From positions 1-6,109 of the forward strand of contig DYKK01000208.1 in NCBI GenBank assembly GCA_020722625.1: a stretch of 6,109 nucleotides of DNA, written 5' to 3'. Source of the DNA: Anaeromyxobacter dehalogenans. Lineage in GTDB: Bacteria > Myxococcota_A > UBA9042 > DTJE01. A program made the position numbers and the translations under genes. The stretch's first letter is position 1. Each line of letters begins with the position of its first letter. Shown here piece by piece: positions 1 through 5,835 of the stretch. The notes under the pieces were generated by a model. It was not told where the DNA came from. It made no database searches and saw only the letters and a program-made list of their open reading frames with translations.

Positions 1-121
1 CCCTCGGCGCACTTGACCCCCGTCTCCGCCTCGCAGATACTCGCTTCATGACGGGCTTTCGCGGATGGAAGCTCTTACAAACCGAGGAGAAATTATGCAC
101 TGCCCTTACGTTTTTTATCTT
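1..121. other. Left flank, no supported gene
   Basis: The first ~70 bases are moderately GC-rich and then grade into AT-rich DNA. On the plus strand one frame stays open from base 3 to a TAA at 123-125, so the tail of a plus-strand gene could end here, but the fragment is too short to recognise. A purine-rich GAGGAG followed by ATG at 94 also exists on the plus strand, but its frame closes after 27 codons inside the opposing LamG coding region. No clear terminator hairpin is visible after the minus-strand stop at 122. Confidence 0.3.
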
Positions 122-625
122 CTAATACCATACTTTCACATCATGCCAGTAAATTATACCGTACCCTCTATTACCTGAACTAATAACAATTCTATCATAA
201 TTTACATCAGCAATTGGATGATTTTCTATCTGCAAGATATCGTTAATCCACACACTCATCGTCTTAGAATTTTTATCCATTTTCATTCTAACTGTATACC
301 AAATTCCTTTTGAGTATTGCATAGGCAATGCTACATCTTGTAATCCTGCTGCATACCAATATCCATTGCCTGTATCTCCTTGTGTAATTACTTCTACTTT
401 GTTTGTACATTTTGCATCGATAAATCCAAAATAAATTCTGTTCCAAGTATTTGCATCTCCCTTAATTTTTGCTTCAGCATATATAACAGGAGAAACTGTA
501 AGGTCCAGACTTTTTTGATAAGCACCATCCCAGTTTGGAAGGCATCCTATTCTAAAGGATTTTGTTCCTGAAACATATTCTGTATCTATTATTTTATTTT
601 GACCATCACCACTATGTAGTTGTTC
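122..625 (-). pseudogene. 3' part of a LamG/concanavalin A-like domain gene, cut off by an in-frame TGA
   Basis: Reading the minus strand just past the TGA at 626-628, the frame stays open for 167 codons to a TAG at 122-124, and it is the same frame as the gene upstream. The product resembles a LamG/concanavalin A-like jelly-roll domain: an entry segment FSDDFESYTVGSLPTAGG lies just before the TGA, then YVSGTKSFRI, and near the end KGIWYTVRMKMD, MSVWINDI and a closing YWHDVKVWY strand. Such domains bind carbohydrate or mediate adhesion outside the cell. Composition is strikingly AT-rich compared with the DNA above 697. The TGA sits where homologous domains typically read GGWE, so a Trp codon mutated to stop (TGG to TGA) is the simple explanation; all other Trp codons here are TGG. 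The segment probably belongs with the 5' fragment at 5836-5956, split by the GC-rich block. A separate start at TTG 328 is possible but lacks support. Confidence 0.6.
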
Positions 626-1138
626 TCATCCACCTGCTGTAGGGAGACTTCCAACTGTATAGCTCTCAAAATCATCTGAGAAAATTATATTTCCAAACGG
701 TCCGGCGCGCACACACCGCACCCCGTTGCCGTCATCGACGTGGTTGCCGCCCACGCTGCCGCCGTTGAAGCTCACGTCGAAGGCGCTGGAAGTCGACCAC
801 GGGACCGGGGTCGAGGACCAGAAATAGGGCGGGGACGGGCACAGGGCCCCGAACACCGTCCGGTCCCACATGGGGCACGAGGACTGCTTGTCGTCCACCA
901 GGGACCGCAGTTCCTTCACGTCGGGCAGGCGCCAGCCCGGACCCTTGTCCTGGCACGCCTTCAACGCGGCCTTCCAGGTACACGAGGCGCACGACGGCGT
1001 CTTCTCCCAGACAAGGCCGGACACGCGGTCGAGTGCCCGATCACCCAGGTCCAGGAACCGCTTCCCCTCGGCCCCCGGCATGGCGCTCGTCGCGAGCACC
1101 GCCAGGAACGTCGCCATTGCGACCAGTCGTCGAACCAT
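626..1138 (-). CDS. DGR target protein 2: exported DUF1566 (C-type-lectin-like) protein with VR2
   Basis: This 170-residue product has a typical signal peptide (residues 1-25: basic MVRR, hydrophobic core, likely cleavage after AEG). It is followed by a minimal DUF1566/Lcl-type domain: GLVWEK at 41-46, GWRLPDVKEL at 68-77, SSCPMW at 86-91, and FWSSTPVPW at 106-114. DUF1566 has a C-type-lectin-like fold, and such folds are the usual DGR targets. Residues 107-146 are the variable repeat. I chose ATG 1138 over ATG 1144 because GAGGAGG lies 7 nt before 1138 but only 1 nt before 1144. The gene overlaps the end of the reverse transcriptase by about 98 bp. The last 24 residues (from Phe148) come from AT-rich DNA: the related gene ends RAGS-stop, while here the stop is lost and the frame runs into a LamG domain before hitting TGA. 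The native protein probably ended near Gly146/Pro147. Confidence 0.85.
   Translation of the reverse strand: MVRRLVAMATFLAVLATSAMPGAEGKRFLDLGDRALDRVSGLVWEKTPSCASCTWKAALKACQDKGPGWRLPDVKELRSLVDDKQSSCPMWDRTVFGALCPSPPYFWSSTPVPWSTSSAFDVSFNGGSVGGNHVDDGNGVRCVRAGPFGNIIFSDDFESYTVGSLPTAGG
697..701. repeat. Left copy of a 5-bp direct repeat (ACGGT) at the GC/AT junction
   Basis: ACGGT occurs here and at 5836-5840, exactly where the GC-rich block meets AT-rich DNA. It could be a target-site duplication or junction microhomology. Three of its bases also align with the end of VR1, which favours microhomology slightly. Five bases is short enough for chance. Confidence 0.35.
697..823 (-). repeat. DGR variable repeat VR2
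   Basis: The 123 bp at 701-823 align without gaps to VR1 at 2668-2790 (offset 1967) with 15 mismatches. A near match (acg.t) continues down to 697, and the two diverge beyond 823. Identity is perfect at both ends (701-726 and 794-823), and all mismatches fall in between, at 727, 735, 742, 744, 751, 756, 757, 762, 765, 766, 771, 772, 777, 786 and 793. VR2 has coding-strand A at nine of these. The invariant GC-rich 3' end, encoding GVRCVRAG, is the candidate initiation-of-mutagenic-homing region. Confidence 0.9.
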
Positions 1139-2702
1139 CTCCATTCCTCCTCGCGACTCTCGTGACCAGTCTCTCCTTGATCCTCGACAGGGGCCGTCCC
1201 GTCTCCTCGACCACGACCACCGTCAGCCCGTGCCCGACCGCGCGCCGCAGGTACGCGGCCAGGTGCCCCCGCTTGAACCCGCACCGCCGTTTGAACCCGG
1301 GTCTCGGCGGGATCGGCCTCAACCCAAGCGCCCTTGCCGCGAGGTCCGTCTGTTCCTCGTACACCTCGAAGTAACGCCCGACCTGGAAGAACAGCAAGCT
1401 GTCCGGGTCCGCGGCCGTGGCGATCCGCCGGAAGAACGACCACTGGAACCACAGGTCTGGGAAGTCCCTCGTCGGGGCCCACCGGTCCGCAGCCACCCAC
1501 CCCCTGCCCGCCGGCCGCAGGACCGCGAAACGGGCAAGCCACGGGAAGGCGCGCGCCATCCGAATGACCGTACGGCGGCACCGGGCACGGCGGAAGTGCC
1601 CGAGGTACGAGTTCAGGACCGCGACCAGGCCCGAGGCGCGGGCCGCGGCCACGTCGTACACCGCGAGCGTCCCGTCCTTCCGCACCAACCGTCGGTGCAG
1701 TCCGTGCAGCCGGGTCCACAGGTTCCCGACCACCCGGCGCCGCGAGAGCAGGTAGTGGGGACGTACCACGTAGCCGAGGAAGTCCACGCCCCTGGACACG
1801 ACCCCGAGCCGCGTGGCGTCGGGGTTCAACTCCAGATGCAGCCGGGTCCGGAGGAAGGCGTCGATCCGTGCCTGCCAGGCGCGAAGGACGCACGGGTCCT
1901 CGTGGACCAGCACCATGTCGTCCACGTACCGGACGTACCACCTCGCGCGAAGCTCGTGCTTCACGAACAGGTCCAGCTCGTTCAGGAAGACGTTCGCGAG
2001 GAACTGCGAGGTCAGGTTGCCTATCGGCAGCCCGATCCCGGGCCCGTGGCACCCGAGCCGCCGGCCCTCCGGCACCTTCTCCAGGTCGGCCGCGGGACAC
2101 GCCAGGATGCGGTCGGCCGTGGGGTCGTGGAAGAGGACCGTGCGAAGGACCTCCAGGACCCGCGGCATCGCCGGACCGCCCCGCCCCCGGGTGCGGTCCT
2201 CGACGATGTGCCACAGCACCTCGCGGTCAATGCTTACAAAGAAGGCACGCACGTCGAGTTTCAGGTAGAAGGCGCGGCGCTTCCCGTTGAGGGTCGCGGC
2301 CCGCAGCAAACGGCCCAGGCGATCGACCGCCGCATGAGTCCCCTTGCCGGGCCGGCACGCGTACGAGTCGTGGATGAACAGGCGCTCGAAGACCGGCTCC
2401 AGCTCGCGGACCAGGAGGTGGTTTACGACCCGATCGCGGAAGGACGCGGCGTACACCTCCCGCGGTTTCGCACCGGAGGACACGAAGCAGGCAGAGCGAG
2501 AGGGGCCGTAGCGCCCGGCTGCAAGGCGGGACGCGAGCGCGTGCGTCTCGTCCAGGGCACGCATCTCGAACCGGATCGCACCCGGCTTCGAGCGCTTGCC
2601 CCGGCGACACGCCAGGTACGCGTCGAACACGTCCCGGAACCCGGGCCAGTCAGGAAGTCCCTCACGATCCGGCGCGCACACACCGCACCCCGTAGCCGTC
2701 AC
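1041..2702 (-). CDS. DGR-type reverse transcriptase with C-terminal MutS domain I-like fusion
   Basis: The predicted 553-residue enzyme copies a template RNA into adenine-mutagenised cDNA that replaces the variable repeats. RT signatures are visible in order: KLDVRAFFVSID at 148-159 (first catalytic Asp150), GLPIGNLTSQFLANVFLNEL at 224-243 (the DGR version of this motif, with SQ), RYVDDMVLV at 258-266 (catalytic Asp pair 261-262), and FLGY at 308-311. DGR RTs are usually well under 450 residues, and the excess is C-terminal. Residues 434-516 resemble MutS domain I: DSLLFFQVGRYFEVYEEQ, then GHLAAYLRRAVGHGLTVVVV with EETG, then an RIKERLVTRV strand. Tail 517-553 is low-complexity and overlaps the next gene. 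The start is uncertain: GTG 2702 or GTG 2681, both inside VR1, neither with a good Shine-Dalgarno. Translation is therefore probably coupled to the upstream target gene. Confidence 0.92.
   Translation of the reverse strand: MTATGCGVCAPDREGLPDWPGFRDVFDAYLACRRGKRSKPGAIRFEMRALDETHALASRLAAGRYGPSRSACFVSSGAKPREVYAASFRDRVVNHLLVRELEPVFERLFIHDSYACRPGKGTHAAVDRLGRLLRAATLNGKRRAFYLKLDVRAFFVSIDREVLWHIVEDRTRGRGGPAMPRVLEVLRTVLFHDPTADRILACPAADLEKVPEGRRLGCHGPGIGLPIGNLTSQFLANVFLNELDLFVKHELRARWYVRYVDDMVLVHEDPCVLRAWQARIDAFLRTRLHLELNPDATRLGVVSRGVDFLGYVVRPHYLLSRRRVVGNLWTRLHGLHRRLVRKDGTLAVYDVAAARASGLVAVLNSYLGHFRRARCRRTVIRMARAFPWLARFAVLRPAGRGWVAADRWAPTRDFPDLWFQWSFFRRIATAADPDSLLFFQVGRYFEVYEEQTDLAARALGLRPIPPRPGFKRRCGFKRGHLAAYLRRAVGHGLTVVVVEETGRPLSRIKERLVTRVARRNGDGSTTGRNGDVPGGARDERHAGGRGEAVPGPG
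1146..1152 (-). promoter_or_regulatory. Ribosome-binding site deciding the start of target gene 2
   Basis: The minus strand reads GAGGAGG, 7 nt before the ATG at 1138. The ATG at 1144 would be only 1 nt away, so the downstream ATG is preferred. The site lies within the reverse transcriptase coding sequence. Confidence 0.7.
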
Positions 2703-4389
2703 CGACGTCGCTGCCGCTCACGTAGCCGTCGCCGAAGTACACGGCGAAGGCGTTGGAAGACGACCACGGGACCGGGGTCGAGGACCAGAACCACTGCCAG
2801 GGTGGACAACTCGTCCCGAACGCCGGGTGCCACATCGGACAGGACCCCTTTGAGTAGTCCACGATCGCCATCAGCTCGTACACCTCCGGGAGCCTCCACC
2901 CCGACCCGGGTAGACCGAGGGCATTCTGCGAGCAGTAGCTCTTCGCGTCTGTCCAGATTTTACTCGATGTGGCCTTGGACCACACCAGCCCGGTCCGGTT
3001 GTCCTTGACCGTCCCGTCTCCCTGGTCAGTGAACGACAACGCCTCGGTGTCGTAGTGCCCGTCCTGGCCGTACCATTCCTGGTCCTGGGCGATGTCCGTG
3101 CAGTCCACCAGGCCCGCGTCCGTGTGGCACTGCGTGACCGCGGTCGGGACCACCTTGCAGTGGCACCCGTCCCACGCCTGGTAGCCCGGCGGGCACTCGA
3201 CCGCGGTGCAGCAGGTGGACTCGCAAAGCCCGGCCACGCAGACCGCGTTCGTTCCGCACGAGGTCCCGGCGGCCACGGCGCTCCACGCCCCGGGCTGCGT
3301 TGCCGAGGCGCACACCTGGCAAGCGTTCCCGGGATTCGCCTGGCCGTCAGCGTAACAGACGCCCTCGATCAGGCACCAGCCGGCCGAGAGCGGGTTCGAG
3401 CACCCGGCCACCGCATCGCACGTGTCCACGGTACAGGCCAGGCCGTCCGCGCACGCAACGCCCGTCTGGGCCGGGCACGTGCCGCCCGAGCAGTACGCCG
3501 CCGCATAGTGCTTCCCGCCCTCGCACCGCGCAGGGGCGCACTCCACCGCGTTGTTCTCGTGCCCGCAGCCCCAGGTCGCATCGCACGTGTCGTCCGTACA
3601 CTCGTTCAAGTCCTCGCACGACTCCGTCCCGCCACCGGTACACGCACCCGCGACGCACGTCTTCGGCTTCGTCCACGCCAGGCCGACGCACGAACCCGGG
3701 GCACACGTGCCGCACTCGCCGCCGCAACCGTCATCCCCGCACTCCTTCCCGGTGCAGTCGGGCGTACAGTCCAGGCACTTGCCCTCGGTGCACCCGTATG
3801 GGCAGTCTGCCGTCTGCTCACCCACGACCCCGCACGAGTCGTACCAGCAGACCGCGTCCCCGCAGCATGCCTTGTGGTCGTTCTCCACGCACTTGCACGT
3901 GCCCGACACGCACTGCTCACCCCCGGCACACGTGCCGCACTCCCCGCCGCAACCGTCAGGCCCGCACTCCTTCCCCGCGCACTGCGCCACGCAGCCTTCG
4001 GCCGAGGGGTCGCCTGCCTCGTCGCCGGGGGCATCGCGTGCCTCGTCGGTCAGCGCGTCCGCCAAGCCGTCAGGGACCGCCGTGTCCCGAATGTCCGTCG
4101 CCTCGGCCGGGTGGTCCGTGACCGCGATGTCAACCGCGTCCGCCACGTCCGCCACGTCCAGGGAGTCGGCCGCCTTCCACGCGTCCGCCACGGACCCGAC
4201 CGGCATGCACCACCAGGCGTACTCGCGACCATCGGGGGCCCGGGCGCACTCGTACCCGGGACCGCACGTGTCGTCGCCAGGACCCGAGCACTGGAACCGG
4301 GGCTCGGCAGGCAGGCTCTCGTGACAGCCGCCTCCGCATACCTGGGCCACGAGGGCCGCGGGCAGCAGCAACAGCAGGTCCTTGCGCAC
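2662..4389 (-). CDS. DGR target protein 1: exported cysteine-rich stalk with C-terminal DUF1566 domain and VR1
   Basis: The GTG start at 4389 is supported by GGGGAGG 8 nt upstream and lies 2 nt after the PEGA gene stop; the product is 575 residues. Residues 1-19 form a signal peptide (MRKD, then a Leu/Ala-rich core). Cys at 18 or 22 could be lipidated, but the surrounding GGGC is not a canonical lipobox. Residues 66-130 are Asp/Ala-rich and acidic. Residues 133-412 are cysteine-rich, with two GKECGxDGCGGECGTC modules (139-154 and 214-229) and CTxDTCD modules at 264-270 and 319-325, a style common in Myxococcota surface proteins. The DUF1566 domain spans about 448-573: GLVWSKA, GWRLPEVYEL at 497-506, GSCPMW at 515-520, FWSSTPVPW at 534-542. 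Residues 535-574 are the variable repeat, with GVRCVRAGS and TGA at the end. The likely role is display of a diversifiable binding domain on a disulfide-rich stalk. Confidence 0.9.
   Translation of the reverse strand: MRKDLLLLLPAALVAQVCGGGCHESLPAEPRFQCSGPGDDTCGPGYECARAPDGREYAWWCMPVGSVADAWKAADSLDVADVADAVDIAVTDHPAEATDIRDTAVPDGLADALTDEARDAPGDEAGDPSAEGCVAQCAGKECGPDGCGGECGTCAGGEQCVSGTCKCVENDHKACCGDAVCWYDSCGVVGEQTADCPYGCTEGKCLDCTPDCTGKECGDDGCGGECGTCAPGSCVGLAWTKPKTCVAGACTGGGTESCEDLNECTDDTCDATWGCGHENNAVECAPARCEGGKHYAAAYCSGGTCPAQTGVACADGLACTVDTCDAVAGCSNPLSAGWCLIEGVCYADGQANPGNACQVCASATQPGAWSAVAAGTSCGTNAVCVAGLCESTCCTAVECPPGYQAWDGCHCKVVPTAVTQCHTDAGLVDCTDIAQDQEWYGQDGHYDTEALSFTDQGDGTVKDNRTGLVWSKATSSKIWTDAKSYCSQNALGLPGSGWRLPEVYELMAIVDYSKGSCPMWHPAFGTSCPPWQWFWSSTPVPWSSSNAFAVYFGDGYVSGSDVGDGYGVRCVRAGS
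2664..2790 (-). repeat. DGR variable repeat VR1
   Basis: This is the counterpart of VR2 at 697-823. It changes 12 residues relative to VR2: S544/T, N546/S, A549/D, Y551/S, G553/N, D554/G, Y556/S, S558/G, S560/N, D561/H, G563/D and Y566/N (VR1/VR2). VR1 keeps coding-strand A at five of the 15 differing bases. Putting A at all 15 gives AAC at seven of these codons (546, 551, 553, 556, 560, 561, 566), the classic codon bias of DGR templates. Confidence 0.9.
3701..3755 (-). repeat. Direct repeat in the cysteine-rich stalk, copy near the C-terminal side
   Basis: This is one of two ~55-bp in-frame repeats, 225 bp (75 codons) apart, encoding the module GKECGDDGCGGECGTC plus flanking residues. Only a few bases differ from the copy at 3926-3980, which suggests module duplication within the stalk. 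Confidence 0.75.
3926..3980 (-). repeat. Direct repeat in the cysteine-rich stalk, copy near the N-terminal side
   Basis: This is the partner of 3701-3755, encoding GKECGPDGCGGECGTC with six closely spaced cysteines or cysteine pairs that probably form disulfides outside the cell. Confidence 0.75.
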
Positions 4390-4391
4390 GT

Positions 4392-5720
4392 TTAGAACCT
4401 CCCCGCGAGGCCGATGGCCGCACCCCCGCCAGGGACGGGCATCGGCGACACAGTGGCGGATGCCGTGCCGCCGGGCCGGTGGCGCACGGCCTCGACTATC
4501 GCTAGCGCAACGCCGGTAGCCAGGACCGCGCCGCCCACCGCGTAGCATGCGATGCTCCCGTCGGTCTTCCGGTTCGCCGACGCGTACCGGTCCAGGGCCG
4601 CGGAGCGCGTCATCGCCGACTGCTGCACGGTCCCGTCCTCGAACGTCGCGGCCGAGTCGACCGCCGCGCGGTCCTGCCCGGCCAGGAACGTCAGCACCCC
4701 GCCGGTCGCCACCAGGGCCGCTCCCGTGCCGATCGCCACCCACTGCCACGGCGTGAACCGCTTGCTCGCCGGGGCCGGGGCCGCCTCGGCACGAACCACC
4801 GGCGGCGCAGGGGCGGCAACCGCCACCGGCCGCAGCGTCACGTCCACGGACGCGGTCGAGTCAGGTCCCACCACGGCGGTACGGACCTCGCGCTCGTACC
4901 CCTTCGCGACCACCTCCACTACGTGCCGCCCGGGATCCAGCACGTACGGGCGCTCGATCGGCGTCACGCGTTCGTCCCGGCCGTCCACGGTCACCCGCGC
5001 TCCCGCCCGGTCGCAGCGCACCGCCAGGAACCCCGGCAGGGGCCCCAGCTCGACCGACAGCCGCGTCTCCCCCCCAGGCAGGACCTCCGCGGTGCGACGC
5101 TCGGGCGCGTGCCCCTTCAGCGTCACCTCCACCTCGTGGCTGCCGCGCTTCAGGGGGATGCCAGCGCCCGCAGACACCGGTCGCCCGTCAACCTTGATGC
5201 TCGCCCCGGCAGGCGACGAGGTCACGACCAGCGTCCCAGGCACACGGTCCAGGATCGAGTCCAGCCGAGCACGGGCCATCCTCGACAGCCTCGAGTCCGC
5301 CCCGCCACCGCCGGGCCGCGACTCGCCCTCGATGACCCGTTCGTACTGCGCACGGGCCCGGGCCAGGTCACCCTTGCGCTCGTAAAGCCGCCCCAGGTTG
5401 TAGAGCAGGGCCGGAGCCGGGTCCAGCGCGTATGCCTCCAGGTACAGGCCGATGGCCTCGTCCACCCTCCCCTCGTCCGCGAACACCTTCGCGGTCCTCG
5501 CTATCGTGTGGGCCTTCTCGATCGACTCCGCGCGCCCCGCCGCAGGCGGCGTCTGGGCCGTGGCCGCGGCCGTGACCGCCAGTTGCACGGCCACGACCAG
5601 GGCGGCCGCCAGCAGGACGTTCGCCAGCAGGACGTTCGCCAGCAGGACGACCATCGCCGGGCCGCGCGCGGCCCACGCCCACCGGGTCGTCACCAGGCGC
5701 CCGAGGATTGCAGCCCCCAT
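4392..5720 (-). CDS. TPR + double PEGA domain membrane/exported protein
   Basis: This 442-residue product has a positively charged N-terminus and a long hydrophobic stretch (22-50) ending in TAQTPP, so it is a signal peptide or signal anchor. Residues 67-135 form one or two TPR-like helical pairs (IGLYLEAYALDPAPALLYNL). Two PEGA domains follow: about 162-226 (TLVVTSSPAGASIKVDGRPV) and about 230-298 (FLAVRCDRAGARVTVDGRDE). PEGA domains are small extracytoplasmic beta domains named after a sequence motif, common in surface proteins of deltaproteobacteria. An Ala/Pro linker (300-320) leads to two further hydrophobic segments, 326-347 and 391-411. I chose ATG 5720 because GGAGG lies 6 nt upstream; longer in-frame starts at 5813 and 5837 lack this and give an unlikely N-terminus. 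Two nt separate it from target gene 1, implying co-transcription. It is not a known DGR component, and a role in display of the target is only inferred. Confidence 0.85.
   Translation of the reverse strand: MGAAILGRLVTTRWAWAARGPAMVVLLANVLLANVLLAAALVVAVQLAVTAAATAQTPPAAGRAESIEKAHTIARTAKVFADEGRVDEAIGLYLEAYALDPAPALLYNLGRLYERKGDLARARAQYERVIEGESRPGGGGADSRLSRMARARLDSILDRVPGTLVVTSSPAGASIKVDGRPVSAGAGIPLKRGSHEVEVTLKGHAPERRTAEVLPGGETRLSVELGPLPGFLAVRCDRAGARVTVDGRDERVTPIERPYVLDPGRHVVEVVAKGYEREVRTAVVGPDSTASVDVTLRPVAVAAPAPPVVRAEAAPAPASKRFTPWQWVAIGTGAALVATGGVLTFLAGQDRAAVDSAATFEDGTVQQSAMTRSAALDRYASANRKTDGSIACYAVGGAVLATGVALAIVEAVRHRPGGTASATVSPMPVPGGGAAIGLAGRF
4398..4404 (-). promoter_or_regulatory. Ribosome-binding site for target gene 1 (GTG start)
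   Basis: GGGGAGG on the minus strand lies 8 nt before the GTG at 4389 and inside the last codons of the PEGA gene. It decides the start, since the frame is open much further upstream in antiparallel composition-biased DNA. Confidence 0.7.
5608..5649 (-). repeat. 15-bp tandem repeat (2.8 copies) in the PEGA protein's hydrophobic segment
   Basis: The unit gccagcaggacgttc (plus strand) is repeated at 5608, 5623 and 5638, with no mismatch up to 5649. It encodes the repeated residues LLANV within VLLANVLLANVLLAA. Because the unit is a multiple of 3, slippage would lengthen or shorten the signal/transmembrane segment by five residues without a frameshift. Confidence 0.8.
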
Positions 5721-5726
5721 CCCGAA

Positions 5727-5731
5727 CCTCC
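5727..5731 (-). promoter_or_regulatory. Ribosome-binding site for the PEGA gene
   Basis: GGAGG on the minus strand lies 6 nt before ATG 5720. This is the best-supported start in the region. Confidence 0.65.
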
Positions 5732-5767
5732 GTTGTCCCGTGCGACCAGCGCTCCGCCGGGCCGGGC

Positions 5768-5785
5768 CGAGGCCGGCCGGCCTCG
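5768..5785. promoter_or_regulatory. Perfect 18-bp palindrome upstream of the operon
   Basis: cgaggccggccggcctcg is its own reverse complement. It lies about 48 bp before the first gene of the DGR operon, in a ~115-bp GC-rich leader with no convincing -10/-35 pair. It could be an operator or a hairpin. In DNA this GC-rich, a palindrome of this size is not very unlikely by chance. Confidence 0.3.
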
Positions 5786-5835
5786 TCGAGCCACGCGTGC
5801 CCACGGTTCGCATGTCGCAGGATACGACCGCGGCC

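Noticed and set aside
94..177. Plus-strand short gene starting at ATG 94 after GAGGAG
   Set aside because: Only 27 codons, running opposite the LamG coding region, with no recognisable product.
701..823. VR2 as the template repeat itself
   Set aside because: A TR should have A at every differing site. VR2 lacks A at six of the 15 (five where VR1 has it, one where neither does), and it lies inside an intact signal-peptide DUF1566 gene.
870..3008. A very long plus-strand open frame opposite the reverse transcriptase and target genes
   Set aside because: Its translation is Arg/Pro/Gly-rich with no domain signal. It is the expected by-product of GC-rich third positions on the minus-strand genes, which have clear motifs.
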